DNA from: Gimesia sp.
GTDB lineage: Bacteria; Planctomycetota; Planctomycetia; Planctomycetales; Planctomycetaceae
Length of the DNA stretch: 64,000 nt
Direction: 5' to 3'
NCBI RefSeq assembly: GCF_040219335.1
Contig: NZ_JAVJSQ010000031.1
Span: forward strand, 310,001-374,000
The translations under genes were made by a program, and so were the position numbers. Below, piece after piece: positions 9,205-19,581 of this stretch. The notes beneath the pieces are model-generated. The model saw nothing but the letters and a program-made list of their open reading frames with translations, was not told the origin of the DNA and searched no databases. Position 1 is the first letter of the stretch; every line of letters begins with the position of its first letter.

Positions 9205-9215
9205 TCACGCGAGAC

Positions 9216-10244
9216 TCAATGTCCCTGGTATTCCTGAGTCACCTGGACCGTATATTTACCGGGAAACTTCGTCCAGCCATTTTCCATCTTGCTCCCCAGG
9301 ATTTCGAACTGCAGTGTTCCTTTCGGCACCAGGAAGTACAGCCCCCCGTCATAGTCATCATGCACGCAGGGAAAAACCCGGTTATTCACGCGAGCTTCCA
9401 TATGATACCCCAGTCCGCCCATCAACGAGTTCAACCCGATTGTATTTCGATAGTTAATCAGGTCCGGCATCGGTCCGCCTTCCTGCAGGAAGCGATTCCA
9501 GTCCGTATAAAAAGCCGCGAGTTGACTCTGCAATTCTGTGTAACGTGGCTGATCGAGTTGCGTGCCATGTTGCTTGATGTATTCCAGCAGTGCTGGATCG
9601 CCCGTTAAATCGACACGAACAATCTCTGTTTTCGCGCCTGGCTTCAGACGAACTTTCAATCCCCCCTGCTCCGGACCAAAGAAGGTCATTTCCATCAGGT
9701 CGCTCTGCACCCGACGCGGCGTCTCTTTAAAACTGTTATTCACTGCCTGGATCACATCTGCAGACAGTCCCAGATCCGATGTTTTCTGCAGTTGCTCCAG
9801 GCTCGCATCTTCCGGACTCAGCCGGGCTCCGACAAGATTCCCTTCCAGATGCGGACCGTAGGTGTAATAGAAATAGCCGGCTGCGCCGAGCATCAGCCCG
9901 AAGCAGAGAATGATCAGTAGAATGGGCCCCACGTTCGACCTGCGTCGTTTCCGCAGATACTGGGCTGTCGCGCTCGATAGAGGTCGCTGTTGAACCGCAA
10001 CGGAATCGCCTGGCGGCGGTACAGTCTCCTGTGACGCTCCAGCCGGGGCCTCCATGGCCGGAGCCTGTGCCTGGGAAACCGCCTGTGTTTCCTGGGGGGT
10101 CGGGGGAACCTGCTCGCTCATAGCAAATGGATTGGGAATCACGAGCTTCGTCCCACAACGGGGGCAGTCCCCCTGTTTGCCTGCGGAAGTATCGGGGACT
10201 TTCAGGGTAGAAGTGCAGTACGGACAATCAAATTCTATTGCCAT
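9216..10244 (-). CDS. Zinc-ribbon, single-helix membrane protein of unknown function
   Basis: This 342-residue protein has a three-part layout. The N-terminal zinc ribbon is FDCPYC-x18-CPRC (residues 5-29), the type placed at the start of many planctomycete membrane proteins. A Pro/Gln/Ala-rich linker (residues 40-100) and an Arg-rich stop-transfer-like stretch (LRKRRRS) follow. The membrane helix is at about residues 107-130 (ILLIILCFGLMLGAAGYFYYTYG). The outside domain of about 210 residues ends in GKYTVQVTQEYQGH and has no family I recognise. The orientation is likely ribbon-in. It is convergent with hemW (11 bases between the stops). A second protein with the same ribbon lies at 58.4 kb. 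Confidence 0.75.
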   Translation of the reverse strand: MAIEFDCPYCTSTLKVPDTSAGKQGDCPRCGTKLVIPNPFAMSEQVPPTPQETQAVSQAQAPAMEAPAGASQETVPPPGDSVAVQQRPLSSATAQYLRKRRRSNVGPILLIILCFGLMLGAAGYFYYTYGPHLEGNLVGARLSPEDASLEQLQKTSDLGLSADVIQAVNNSFKETPRRVQSDLMEMTFFGPEQGGLKVRLKPGAKTEIVRVDLTGDPALLEYIKQHGTQLDQPRYTELQSQLAAFYTDWNRFLQEGGPMPDLINYRNTIGLNSLMGGLGYHMEARVNNRVFPCVHDDYDGGLYFLVPKGTLQFEILGSKMENGWTKFPGKYTVQVTQEYQGH

Positions 10245-10433
10245 GTCTCAACTCAATATTATGTCTGGGTTTATATAATCAGGACGAACGGGGAAGGCGT
10301 TCGTTCTTCCGTCTGATTGAGGCGCAAACGTTGGGTGGGAACTCAGGAGCGTCAATTTCAATTATAAGGATATTCAGCCCGAAGACCAGACTGTTTTCCA
10401 GCAGGAAACCGCATTCCCGAGGGGGAGAACCGG

Positions 10434-13412
10434 TTATTTCAATGATTCGAGATATGCCAGCAGATGAGCGGCCTGCTCGGCTGTCAAGTCGCGGAGCAAC
10501 TGATCGGGCATGAGCGATTTCTTCTGCATCACCACAGTTTCCACATCCTGCACCGGGATCTCCAGAAGTTCGTTTTTGGCATCTTTCAACACCACGCCCA
10601 CATCGTCTCGACGGACCAGCAGACCACTGACCACTTTGCCCGACCGCAGTTCGACCACGCAGGTAAAATATTTCTCATCAATCTTTTTCGATGGATCAAT
10701 AATATTCTCGAGCAGCTCCTGACGCGACAGTTTCTTGCCAATCTGGGTGAGGTCAGGGCCAAGCTCTTTGCCATGCTGATGCACGCGATGACAATTCCGG
10801 CACTGCAGTCCCGCCATCTGCATGAACAGTCGCTTCCCTTCCCGCGAATCGCCCGGCAATGAAAGCAGGGCCCGATGGTCGATGTTCTGACCCAGCCGTT
10901 TAACCCGCTGATCCTCAGGCAGGAATCGTTCGAACAGATCGCGTACCAGTGGATTCCCGCCCTGTGTCGCCAGCCGTATGATCTGCTTCTGCGTGTCCTC
11001 CGACATCGGTTGTCGATCCAGGGCGTTCAAGAGCATCAGCCCTCCGCTGGTAGTTCCGAGAACTTCCTGTAGTTTCTGTCCGGAAAAATCCTGATCTTCA
11101 ATCTGTATCGCGTCTTCCAACAGATTCACCTGTCGGTTCCGCTGACGGGCGATTTCGAACTGCAACTCATGCGGACGCGTAGGCAGTCGTTCGATCCATT
11201 CCTGAATTAACCGGGTCCCTTCGACATCAACAATCGATGAACCCGAATAAGGCATCCGCCCTTTTCCCAGTTTGCTCATGCGATAGAGTAACACCGATCG
11301 GAACGGATCGCCCGGAGCAATCACTTCTGCTCCGAGAATCTCAAACTTCCCCTGGGTGGGTGTCACTCCCACCGCTTTCATCGCTTCCAGATCGAGGGAG
11401 GCATCCAGTTCAATCGTCGATCCCCCACCGCCGTTATTGCGATGACAGTGCCTGCAGTTCGCATGTAGGTAAGCTCGGGCCCGCAGGTTCAACGCTGCCG
11501 AGGTGTTGTGTGGATCCACCAGATAATGTGCCCTGGTCCCCTTTGATTCATTCCACACCGATTCCGGCAGCACCTTGATGTGCGCCAGAGCCCGCAACTG
11601 ATTGTCGACGACATCACCGAATTTTCGTTCCCGGTTGAGTTGTGCTTCTTCGAAGGAAAGCACCGACAGGTAATTCTGGTAGGGTGTATGACAGACCGCA
11701 CACTCCGCCCGACTGGAAACCCGCCACTCGTAGTTCAGTTTTCCGTCCGGATGGCCTGCATCGGTTATCTCCAGTTTGATGCAGTCGCCTTCAGTGGGGA
11801 CCAGAGTCGCATCGGTCTGATCTTCGTTCCAGCGATAGGAATATCCCTGCCAGCGGGCCCCGTTGAAGTGTAATAACTGTGTTTCGAGCCGCAGGGCCGT
11901 CTGCGGATTCCCCCGCTCCGTCTCCAGCGAAATGGTTTTGACCAGCACCGTATCTTTGGGGAAATTCCAGAACCGCTTCTGCACGACTTCAATCGTGGTA
12001 TCGGGAGGCAAGGCGATGAAGCGTTCTGAGGTCGCGTAGTCAGCCCAGGCAGGTGCATTGATTTCGTATGGAATCACGCCCGCGGCCACCTGATGCTTCT
12101 CGGTCGATTCGAATAAACCGGTCTGGCTCAATCGGGTCGGAAAATCCGGATTATGGTCGGATTCCTTGATCGGTGCCAGCCGATGAAAGGCGCCTCCTTC
12201 AATGTCAACGATGTAAACTTCGCCCGCATCATCGATCGCAAAGGCGGTTACTTTCAACGTCGAGTTCGCCAGCTCCTGATGCCAGTTGACCCGCTGATTT
12301 TCATAACGCAATCCCCACAGTTTTCCCGTGGAATAGTCACCGTAAATGTAAGTATCTTTCAGATCCGGTAGGCGCGTGCCTCCATAAAAGTAGCCCCCTG
12401 TAATCGAACGGGCTTCGCGATGCGAATGAGCAATCGTGGGTGGCAGAATAGGCGTTGGTCCCAGTTGATTCCCCGGCTTGACCGGCTGGCGGCCTTCTTT
12501 GATACTCCAGCCATAGTTACCGCCCTTTACGACGCGATACACGAGTTCCCAAAGTTCCCAACCGACATCACCCACCCATAAATCGCCACTCTTGGGGTCG
12601 AAGCACATCTTCCATGGATTGCGAAATCCGAACGCCCAGATTTCAGGACGCACGTTCGGCAGCTTCACGAACGGATTATCCGCGGGAATCGCATAGGGCA
12701 GATCCTGACTGCGTTGATCAACGTTGATTCGCAGCACACAGGAGAGCAGGTTGCTCACATCCTGTCCGGCATTATGAATGTCCGGCGGTGAAGCGGGTCC
12801 GCCATCACCTGTTGAGATATAAAGATAGCCATCCGGTCCGAACCGCAGGCAGCCGCCATTGTGTCCGCCCGACAGCCACTCGATCAAAGTTTCTTCCGAT
12901 TCCGGATCGCAGTGCAGCCGATTCGCATCCTGTACCTTGAACCGCGAGACCCGCGTCCCTTCGGGCAGGCCTGGCTTCAAAACGTAGCAGATATAAACAT
13001 ATCCGTTTTCTTCAAAGCGGGGATGAAACGCCATCCCGTAAATTTCATTCAGTTCGGGGACATGCTGCTTGAGATCCAGAAAGAGTTCGGTTTCGGAAGT
13101 CCCCTGATCCTGGTAATCGAAGGAAAAGATCTTCCCCTTGCGCTCGGCAACAAAAAAGCGTTTCATACCTGGCGCGGTCGCGACCACCAGTGGTTGATTG
13201 AATTTCAACTGGGGAAAGGCCCGCTCGGTTTCGTAAGGCAATGCGGGATCGGGGCTCCCCTGCACCTTTGAAGTCGTCCAGGGAATCCGTTTCTCGATCC
13301 CGTACTGGGCATCCTGCGCCTGCAGACGTCCCTGCAGGCAAAAGAGTCCCGTCAGGACCAGTGACCAGACTAACCAGACTCGGGAATCAGACTTTTTTCC
13401 AGGGGCCTTCAT
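10434..13412 (-). CDS. Exported quinoprotein sugar dehydrogenase fused to c-type heme domains
   Basis: This 992-residue protein has an N-terminal signal sequence (WLVWSLVLTGLFCLQGRLQAQ). Residues 40-420 form a PQQ-dependent glucose/sorbosone dehydrogenase propeller (GGHNGGCLRFGPDGYLYIS, then TGDGG, and WAFGFRNPWKMCFDP). A middle region has CAVCH and CRHCH, and the C-terminus (about 870-992) has CRNCH followed by GKELGPDLTQIGKKLSRQELLENI and VVSGLLVRRDDVGVVLKD, the Pirellula/Verrucomicrobium-type heme-binding domain (TIGR02603). It is inferred to oxidise sugars or aldoses in the periplasm and pass electrons through three hemes. The substrate cannot be told from sequence. It is a single gene. 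Confidence 0.92.
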   Translation of the reverse strand: MKAPGKKSDSRVWLVWSLVLTGLFCLQGRLQAQDAQYGIEKRIPWTTSKVQGSPDPALPYETERAFPQLKFNQPLVVATAPGMKRFFVAERKGKIFSFDYQDQGTSETELFLDLKQHVPELNEIYGMAFHPRFEENGYVYICYVLKPGLPEGTRVSRFKVQDANRLHCDPESEETLIEWLSGGHNGGCLRFGPDGYLYISTGDGGPASPPDIHNAGQDVSNLLSCVLRINVDQRSQDLPYAIPADNPFVKLPNVRPEIWAFGFRNPWKMCFDPKSGDLWVGDVGWELWELVYRVVKGGNYGWSIKEGRQPVKPGNQLGPTPILPPTIAHSHREARSITGGYFYGGTRLPDLKDTYIYGDYSTGKLWGLRYENQRVNWHQELANSTLKVTAFAIDDAGEVYIVDIEGGAFHRLAPIKESDHNPDFPTRLSQTGLFESTEKHQVAAGVIPYEINAPAWADYATSERFIALPPDTTIEVVQKRFWNFPKDTVLVKTISLETERGNPQTALRLETQLLHFNGARWQGYSYRWNEDQTDATLVPTEGDCIKLEITDAGHPDGKLNYEWRVSSRAECAVCHTPYQNYLSVLSFEEAQLNRERKFGDVVDNQLRALAHIKVLPESVWNESKGTRAHYLVDPHNTSAALNLRARAYLHANCRHCHRNNGGGGSTIELDASLDLEAMKAVGVTPTQGKFEILGAEVIAPGDPFRSVLLYRMSKLGKGRMPYSGSSIVDVEGTRLIQEWIERLPTRPHELQFEIARQRNRQVNLLEDAIQIEDQDFSGQKLQEVLGTTSGGLMLLNALDRQPMSEDTQKQIIRLATQGGNPLVRDLFERFLPEDQRVKRLGQNIDHRALLSLPGDSREGKRLFMQMAGLQCRNCHRVHQHGKELGPDLTQIGKKLSRQELLENIIDPSKKIDEKYFTCVVELRSGKVVSGLLVRRDDVGVVLKDAKNELLEIPVQDVETVVMQKKSLMPDQLLRDLTAEQAAHLLAYLESLK

Positions 13413-13595
13413 GCAGAGCAGTCCTCTTCTTCTGTGAGAGATGCAGGAGCCCGTCTTCGCCCCCGCTGAATGGATCCTTCATCGCATCCTCTGATACTAT
13501 TCAACCTGCTGTCCCCACCGAATGCAATTCCGAATGCCGCTTCGCGCTGCGGAACACGGATCTTTTCCACCCGGTTCTCAAATGTGAACCAGCGG

Positions 13596-15926
13596 TTACC
13601 GCATGTTAACCGGATCCACATCGATGACATATTCGATCCCCTTTTCCCGAGGCAGTTTGGGATCCACTTCCCGCCACAGTTGCAGAATGTCTTCCACATT
13701 CACCGCAGCCAGCTGGAAGTGGTAGCGAAAATATTTCTTCAACCTGATGATCGGCGCCGGGGCCGGGCCCAGAATCTGCACACTCAGCTTCCGTTCTTCT
13801 GCGGCCTCATGGAGAATCTCGGCAATCTGTCGGGCGAACTTTTCCACATGCTCTTCGTGGGGACCACGCAGAATCACCCGGGCGTAATGCGAAAAAGGAG
13901 GCGCGAGCATCTCTTTACGGTGCCCCAGCTCCAGACGGGCAAACCCCAGGAAGTCATGCTCCGCGGCTTTCACGATGGCGGGTTCGGCCGGCGAGGTTGT
14001 CTGCACAAACACGCGTCCCCCCTGCATGCCCCGCCCCGTACGTCCGGCGACCTGAGCAATCAACTGAAACGTCCGTTCCGAAGCAAACAGATCGGGTTGA
14101 TGCAGCATCGTATCTGCGTCAATCACGCCCACCAGCGTTACGTTCGGGAAGTCGAGCCCTTTCGCAATCATCTGCGTTCCCAGCAGGATATCGACCTCCC
14201 CCGCAGCGAAGGCATTGAGCACCTTCGCATGACTGCCGACACCACGCATGGTATCACTGTCCATTCGCTTGCAGGTGTAATTGGGAAACTTCGCTTTGAC
14301 CTCTTCCTCCAGTCGTTGTGTCCCGGTACCCACGTACCTTAGTCCCGGTGCCCCACAACTGGGACAGTGCGTTGGCGGCTTGCTGGAAAAATCACAGCTG
14401 TGACAGACCGCGAGGCTCTTATCCCGATGCCAGGTCAGTGAGATCTCACAGTGCGGGCATTTCACCGAGTTCCCACACCCCTTACACCACAGTGCCGGCG
14501 AATAGCCGCGGAGATTCAGGAACAGAATCACCTGCCCACCCGCTTCGAGAGCGTGCTGCATGCCCGTGAAGAGCACACGCCCGAGCGATTCGTTTCGTCT
14601 GACCTGCACATCATTGCGAACATCGATGATATTCACACCGGGCATCGGCAGATTATTCACCCGCTTAGGCATTGAGATCAGCGTGTCTTTCTTCTCAATG
14701 ACCCGTAGCCAGGAATTCAACGTGGGCGTCGCAGACCCCAGAATCAAAGGAACCTTCTCCAGTTCAGAGCGTTTTCGCGCCACTTCGCGGGCATGATAAC
14801 GGGGCGCGGTCTCCTGCTTGAAACTGGTCTCGTGTTCTTCATCAATGATGATCAGCCCCAGATGCGGTGCGGGAGCAAATACGGCACTCCGGGCTCCCAC
14901 AATCACCTGCACCTTACCGGCCGCAATATTCTGCCAGTGGTAATGACGGTCGCTGTCGCTCAAATGACTGTGCAGCACCGCCACCGAATCGAAACGGGAG
15001 CGAAACCGCTGAATGGCCTGCGGGGTCAGACTGATTTCGGGAACCAGGACAATCGCCTGCTGACCGTAACTGACGACTTCGCGGATCGCCTGGATATAAA
15101 CTTCGGTCTTACCACTGCCTGTCACGCCCTGCAGGACGAACGTTTCGCTCCGCTGCCCCCGGATCGCGGACAGAATCTGATCCAGCGCCATCCGCTGATC
15201 CCGGTTCAGTTGCAGATCGTCCTGCTTGGTGATGTGTGCGTAAGCCGCATCATCGCCATTTTCGAAATGCTGTACCCGTTTCTGATGACTGCGAATCAAC
15301 GTCTTCTTTTTCAGAGTCTGAACCGGGCCAGAACCACAGCCGGCGGCGGCCATGATCTGATCCATCGTCAGTGGCTGGTCGGCAGATTTGAGTGCATCGT
15401 AAACGGCTCGCTGTTTGGCCGGCAGCCGTTCGACTTCTTCAGGTATGTTTCTCCCCTGTAGTGCACGCGGATCGGTCAGTTCAAACACCGAAATCATCCG
15501 GGTGCCCGCCTGGTTTTTGACGCCGGCAGGAACGACACAGTCCAGCACCTGCCCCCAGCTGCACAGGTAGCGGTCGGCAATCCAGCGGGTCAGCTTCAGC
15601 ATCCTGGCGCTGAACAACGGGCGGCTGTCCAGAATTGTATCAACTGACTTCAGACGCACACTGGGTTGATCTTCATCCGCCGGTCCCACGCCGACACAAT
15701 AGCCGGGGGAGAGTTGATTCCCCCGACCAAAGGGGACCTGCACCCGATGTCCGGGCTTGAGTAGTGGGCGCATCGACTCCGGCACCAGGTAATGAAACAC
15801 GCGGTCCACCGGTCGATTCAGAACGATTTGTGCCAGATACAGATTCTGTGAATTCCGCTCCCAGGGCATCGGGTTTTCGGGGAGCTCTTCATCTTCAAAC
15901 AGGCTCTGTTGCTTCGGTTTACTCAT
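13596..15926 (-). CDS. priA: Primosomal protein N', replication restart helicase PriA
   Basis: This is a 776-residue 3'-5' DNA helicase that reloads the replisome at stalled forks. The N-terminal DNA-binding domain includes YLVPESMRPLLKPGHRVQVPFGRG. Walker A is GVTGSGKTEVY, followed by DEEHETSFKQ, GSATPTL and the paired zinc-binding cysteines CKGCGNSVKCPHC and CHSCDFSSKPPTHCPSC. Then come GTQMIAKGLDFPNVTLVGVIDAD and VAGRTGRG. The frame extends to 15959, but the ATG at 15926 (MSKPKQQSLFEDEELPEN) is a more natural start than the hydrophobic 11-residue extension. All catalytic motifs are intact. Confidence 0.96.
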   Translation of the reverse strand: MSKPKQQSLFEDEELPENPMPWERNSQNLYLAQIVLNRPVDRVFHYLVPESMRPLLKPGHRVQVPFGRGNQLSPGYCVGVGPADEDQPSVRLKSVDTILDSRPLFSARMLKLTRWIADRYLCSWGQVLDCVVPAGVKNQAGTRMISVFELTDPRALQGRNIPEEVERLPAKQRAVYDALKSADQPLTMDQIMAAAGCGSGPVQTLKKKTLIRSHQKRVQHFENGDDAAYAHITKQDDLQLNRDQRMALDQILSAIRGQRSETFVLQGVTGSGKTEVYIQAIREVVSYGQQAIVLVPEISLTPQAIQRFRSRFDSVAVLHSHLSDSDRHYHWQNIAAGKVQVIVGARSAVFAPAPHLGLIIIDEEHETSFKQETAPRYHAREVARKRSELEKVPLILGSATPTLNSWLRVIEKKDTLISMPKRVNNLPMPGVNIIDVRNDVQVRRNESLGRVLFTGMQHALEAGGQVILFLNLRGYSPALWCKGCGNSVKCPHCEISLTWHRDKSLAVCHSCDFSSKPPTHCPSCGAPGLRYVGTGTQRLEEEVKAKFPNYTCKRMDSDTMRGVGSHAKVLNAFAAGEVDILLGTQMIAKGLDFPNVTLVGVIDADTMLHQPDLFASERTFQLIAQVAGRTGRGMQGGRVFVQTTSPAEPAIVKAAEHDFLGFARLELGHRKEMLAPPFSHYARVILRGPHEEHVEKFARQIAEILHEAAEERKLSVQILGPAPAPIIRLKKYFRYHFQLAAVNVEDILQLWREVDPKLPREKGIEYVIDVDPVNMR

Positions 15927-16105
15927 ACAGCCAGCAGGATATACTAGGGAAAAGGTCAAATCGTTTTGTAACTCTTTGACAGCGGTAACTCAACAAACAA
16001 ACTCGACTATCGAGCATTCGATACAAAAGATTCTTTCAGTGATGCCCCCTGCTCACTCAGCTCCTCTGCTGAAAGCCTCCGCTGAAAGATAGAAATGATT
16101 CACAG

Positions 16106-16708
16106 ATGCGTATTGGAATTTTTGGAGGAACCTTCGATCCCATCCATAACGGTCACCTGCTCCTCGCCGAACAGTGCCGCGAACAGGCTGCCCTGGATGA
16201 AGTCTGGCTGATCCCCGCCGGTTCTCCCCCGCACAAGGAAACAACCGGCATCACAGCCGGGAAACAGCGTCGCGAAATGCTGGAGTTCGCGATTGCCGGC
16301 AACCCCAGCTTCGTCATTCAGGACCTGGAACTGCACCGCGACGGTCCCAGCTACACGGTAGATACGCTACAACAACTCAAAGAATCCCACCCCGCCGACG
16401 ACTTTTTCCTGATCATCGGAGCCGACTCCGTTCGCGACTTCCACACCTGGCGCGAGCCGGAAGCGATTCTGGAGCAGGCACACCTGATCGGCGTCAATCG
16501 CCCTAACATTAGTCTACCAGATCTCAGCAATCTGACAGACAAGCTCGGCGATACGGTCATTACCAAAATCTCCTGGGTCACCATGCCCGGCATCGATCTC
16601 TCTTCCACCGACATCCGCCAGCGGATTCGCGAAAACAAAAGTGTCCGCTACATGATGCCGCGGGCCGTCGAAGTTTATATCCACAATAACAGGCTGTATT
16701 TAGACTGA
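16106..16708 (+). CDS. nadD: Nicotinate-nucleotide adenylyltransferase
   Basis: This 200-residue cytoplasmic enzyme transfers AMP to nicotinate mononucleotide in NAD synthesis. The nucleotidyltransferase motifs are complete: GGTFDPIHNGHLLLAEQ near the start (HxGH), RREMLEFAI, DFFLIIGADSVRDFHTWRE and the C-terminal SSTDIRQRIRENKSVRYMMP. The length is typical. The ATG at 16106 gives the usual MRIGIFGGTFDPIH N-terminus. It is not obviously part of an operon; a 360-base gap follows. Confidence 0.95.
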   Translation: MRIGIFGGTFDPIHNGHLLLAEQCREQAALDEVWLIPAGSPPHKETTGITAGKQRREMLEFAIAGNPSFVIQDLELHRDGPSYTVDTLQQLKESHPADDFFLIIGADSVRDFHTWREPEAILEQAHLIGVNRPNISLPDLSNLTDKLGDTVITKISWVTMPGIDLSSTDIRQRIRENKSVRYMMPRAVEVYIHNNRLYLD

Positions 16709-17068
16709 GATTTCCCTAAACTGAGACTTAAACATCGCTTAAGACGGGTGAACCGTCTATAAATCAGTGCTGACTACTGGAAATTCCCGGTCAGTTTGAT
16801 CAGAATTAGAACAGTAGACACGTACGGTGTGGAAATGGAACGATGCCAGTGAGCGCTCTACGGTGTTTATTACGGAAGGGAATGGATTACCAGCGTTGGA
16901 TATTGCGCGCCTCAATCAAACCTGCCTGATTTATCTCACCAGACGAAACAGACGACTTCGCATACCTGTCCCTGCACAGGAAAACGGATTCGAAATGGAA
17001 CACCCGCCAGCGTGAATCATCATTCAGCCTGATCAACGGATCGTAAGAGTAAGGAAAACCTCGGCGTC
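16709..17068 (+). other. Intergenic region upstream of the five-gene block
   Basis: About 360 bases lie between nadD and the alcohol dehydrogenase gene. A 62-codon rightward open frame (16827-17015) is present but has no recognisable motif, no good ribosome binding site and no coding-like composition, so I leave it uncalled. AGTAAGGAAA shortly before 17069 may be the ribosome binding site of the next gene. The promoter of the 17.0-22.9 kb block is expected here, but I could not identify it. Confidence 0.4.
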
Positions 17069-18268
17069 ATGGATTCGAAATCTTCAACCAAACTGAAAAC
17101 GGATCAGGGAGAAGGAGCCTCGCTTTCTGCCTTCGACTATCAGCCCCGCACCAGAATCGTCTTTGGTGGGGGAACCCTGAGCCGGTTGGGGGAACTCGCC
17201 GTCGAACAGGGCGCAAAACATGTGCTGCTGGTCACAGATAAAGGTCTCGCGGAAGCCGGACACGAAGCCCGCGGCGTCGCCTCGCTCGAACAGGCAGGCG
17301 TCAAAATCACCATCTTCGACGACGTTCACGCCAACCCTACTACCGAAGACGTCGAACGCGGACTGGCCGTCGCCCGTCAGCAACCCATCGATCTGATCGT
17401 CGGCCTCGGAGGCGGCAGCAGTATGGATTGTGCCAAGGGCATTAACTTCCTGCTCACCAACGGCGGCAAAATGGAAGACTACTGGGGAGTCGGCAAAGCC
17501 TCGAAACCCATGCTTCCCCTGATCGCGGTCCCCACTACCGCCGGTACAGGCAGTGAAGCCCAGTCGTTCGCCGTCATCGCCCATCCCGAAACACACATGA
17601 AGATGGCCTGCGGCGACAAAAAGGCCGCCTGCCGCGTCGCCATCCTCGATCCCGAACTCACGCTGACCATGCCCCGCTCGGTCACCCACGTTACCGGCAT
17701 CGATGCCCTGAGCCACGCACTCGAAACATATGTCACGAAACCCCGCAATGAAATCTCGCGACTCTTCAGCCGTCGCGCCTGGTCTCTCCTCGCTCATAGT
17801 TTCCCCCAGGTTCTGAATACCCCCGATGACCTCACCGCCCGCGGCAATATGCAGCTGGGAGCCCACTTCGCCGGAGCCGCCATCGAAAATTCGATGCTCG
17901 GTGCCACACACGCTCTCGCGAACCCCCTCTCAGCACATTTTGGTCTCACACACGGCGTTGCCATCGGCATCATGCTCCCTCATGTAATCCGTTTTAATGC
18001 GGAACTGGTCGGCGAGCATTACTCACAGCTCGCGTCCGACATCGGTCTCTGTGACCCACACGATCCCGCGGGCCCGGGTCTGCTGGCCGAACACATCCAG
18101 TCCCTTGTTTCATTAGCCGGAGCCCCGACCACACTCACTGAATGTGAAGTCGACACCGGCCTGTTCGATCAGCTGGCCGAAGAAGCCTCCCGGCAGTGGA
18201 CAGGGAACTTCAACCCCCGCCCCGTCGATCAGTCCTCTTTACGGGAATTGTATGAATGCGCATACTAA
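17069..18268 (+). CDS. Iron-containing (group III) alcohol dehydrogenase
   Basis: This 399-residue cytoplasmic NAD(P)-dependent dehydrogenase belongs to the Fe-ADH family. The N-terminal Rossmann-like half has [16 protein letters not shown] and the nucleotide-binding [13 protein letters not shown] (about residues 112-124), followed by [17 protein letters not shown]. The C-terminal helical half has the metal ligands in [43 protein letters not shown]. All expected His/Asp ligands appear to be kept. The family ranges from alcohol and butanol dehydrogenases to maleylacetate reductases, so the substrate is unassigned. Its 3' end overlaps the next gene by 13 bases, so they are translationally coupled and the pair heads a five-gene block. 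Confidence 0.93.
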   Translation: MDSKSSTKLKTDQGEGASLSAFDYQPRTRIVFGGGTLSRLGELAVEQGAKHVLLVTDKGLAEAGHEARGVASLEQAGVKITIFDDVHANPTTEDVERGLAVARQQPIDLIVGLGGGSSMDCAKGINFLLTNGGKMEDYWGVGKASKPMLPLIAVPTTAGTGSEAQSFAVIAHPETHMKMACGDKKAACRVAILDPELTLTMPRSVTHVTGIDALSHALETYVTKPRNEISRLFSRRAWSLLAHSFPQVLNTPDDLTARGNMQLGAHFAGAAIENSMLGATHALANPLSAHFGLTHGVAIGIMLPHVIRFNAELVGEHYSQLASDIGLCDPHDPAGPGLLAEHIQSLVSLAGAPTTLTECEVDTGLFDQLAEEASRQWTGNFNPRPVDQSSLRELYECAY

Positions 18269-19497
18269 AGCGAAATCAATCGAACCACCTCCCTTCCCGG
18301 ATCGCAGCCGCGGCACTCTGCCTGTTCGCATTCAGTCTGTCTCTGTCTGCAGCAGAGAAACCGTCGGAAAACAAACCGGCCGCCAAAGCAGATGCTTCCG
18401 CGGTTCCTGCGCCACAGGCCAACCCGGAAGACTGGCCCTCGTTCCGTAACGGGAACCTGCAGCAGGGCGTCGCGAAAACCACGCTCCCCGAGAAACTCGA
18501 ACTGCTCTGGGAATACCCCTCGTCCGACGGCATCGCTTCCACCGCTGCCATCGTGGGTGACAAAGTCTACATGGCCGGCCTCAACGGCTTCGTGGAATGC
18601 CTCGAACTCAAAACCGGAAAGCCGGTCTGGAAATATCGTTCGATTGAAGATCGTGATCCGAAAAAATTCGCCCCGGGTTTCAAGTCTTCTCCTCTGGTCA
18701 CCGCCGACGGTGTTTACATTGGCGATGAAGACGGCGTCTTTCACGCCCTCCACCCCGCGACAGGCAAACAACTCTGGACCTTCAAAACCGACGCCGAAAT
18801 CATCAGCAGCGCCAACATCACCGGCGATAAAATTCTGTTCGGCAGCTACGATAATTTCCTCTACTGCCTCAACGTCAAAGATGGTTCCCTCGCCTGGAAA
18901 TTCGAGACCGACGGCTACGTGAACTGCTCCCCCGCGATTGTCGATCACTTCACCTTCGTCACCGGTTGTGACGAACAGCTCCGCGTGATCGATATTCATA
19001 CCGGCAAACAGCACAGCCAGATGCCATTGATGACCTACCTGATTGCCTCGCCCGCGATCTGGGAAGATGACCTCTACGTCGGCACCTATGCCAGCGAGAT
19101 CATCGCCGTCGACTGGAAAGACTCGAAAGTCGACTGGCGTTATAAAGACCCCAAAAAAGAGTATCCCTACCACTCCTCCGCCGCCATCACCGAGACGCAC
19201 GTCGTCGCCGGGGGCCGCGATAAACAGGTTCACTGCGTCGAACGCAAAACCGGAAAACCCATCTGGAAATTCATGACGCGGGGACGTGTCGACAGTTCTC
19301 CGGTAATTGTCGGCGACCGCGTCTTCGTCGGTTCTTCGGATGGTAACCTGTATGAGTTCGATCTGAAAAATGGTAAGAACCTCTGGAAAAAGAACTTAGG
19401 TGACGATATCACAGCTTCCCCGGCCATTGGCCAGGGACATCTGATCATCGGCACAGAATCCCGAAATGGCGCCTTGTATTGTTTCGGAAAGAAGTGA
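18256..19497 (+). CDS. Exported PQQ-like beta-propeller protein
   Basis: This 413-residue protein has a signal peptide ([20 protein letters not shown]) and a Lys/Ala-rich linker. Seven or so repeats of the PQQ/WD40-like type follow, each with a G-D-x-V-Y/F-x-G strand, an LxxxTGKxLWxF pattern and S-S/A-P switch points ([52 protein letters not shown]). Residues that coordinate PQQ in true dehydrogenases are not evident and the protein lacks a heme domain. It is more likely a BamB-like or binding propeller than an enzyme. It starts inside the end of the upstream dehydrogenase gene and is followed after 84 bases by a radical SAM gene. Confidence 0.88.
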   Translation: MRILKRNQSNHLPSRIAAAALCLFAFSLSLSAAEKPSENKPAAKADASAVPAPQANPEDWPSFRNGNLQQGVAKTTLPEKLELLWEYPSSDGIASTAAIVGDKVYMAGLNGFVECLELKTGKPVWKYRSIEDRDPKKFAPGFKSSPLVTADGVYIGDEDGVFHALHPATGKQLWTFKTDAEIISSANITGDKILFGSYDNFLYCLNVKDGSLAWKFETDGYVNCSPAIVDHFTFVTGCDEQLRVIDIHTGKQHSQMPLMTYLIASPAIWEDDLYVGTYASEIIAVDWKDSKVDWRYKDPKKEYPYHSSAAITETHVVAGGRDKQVHCVERKTGKPIWKFMTRGRVDSSPVIVGDRVFVGSSDGNLYEFDLKNGKNLWKKNLGDDITASPAIGQGHLIIGTESRNGALYCFGKK

Positions 19498-19581
19498 CAA
19501 TAAGAAAGACCCGTCAATTATCATCAAAACCGGTGGCAAAATCGGTTTGCTGAACGACACAGAAAACACGTTGAGAGCATT

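Noticed and set aside
16827-17015. 62-codon rightward frame before the alcohol dehydrogenase
   Set aside because: No ribosome binding site, no motif and no coding-like composition; more likely leader or intergenic DNA.
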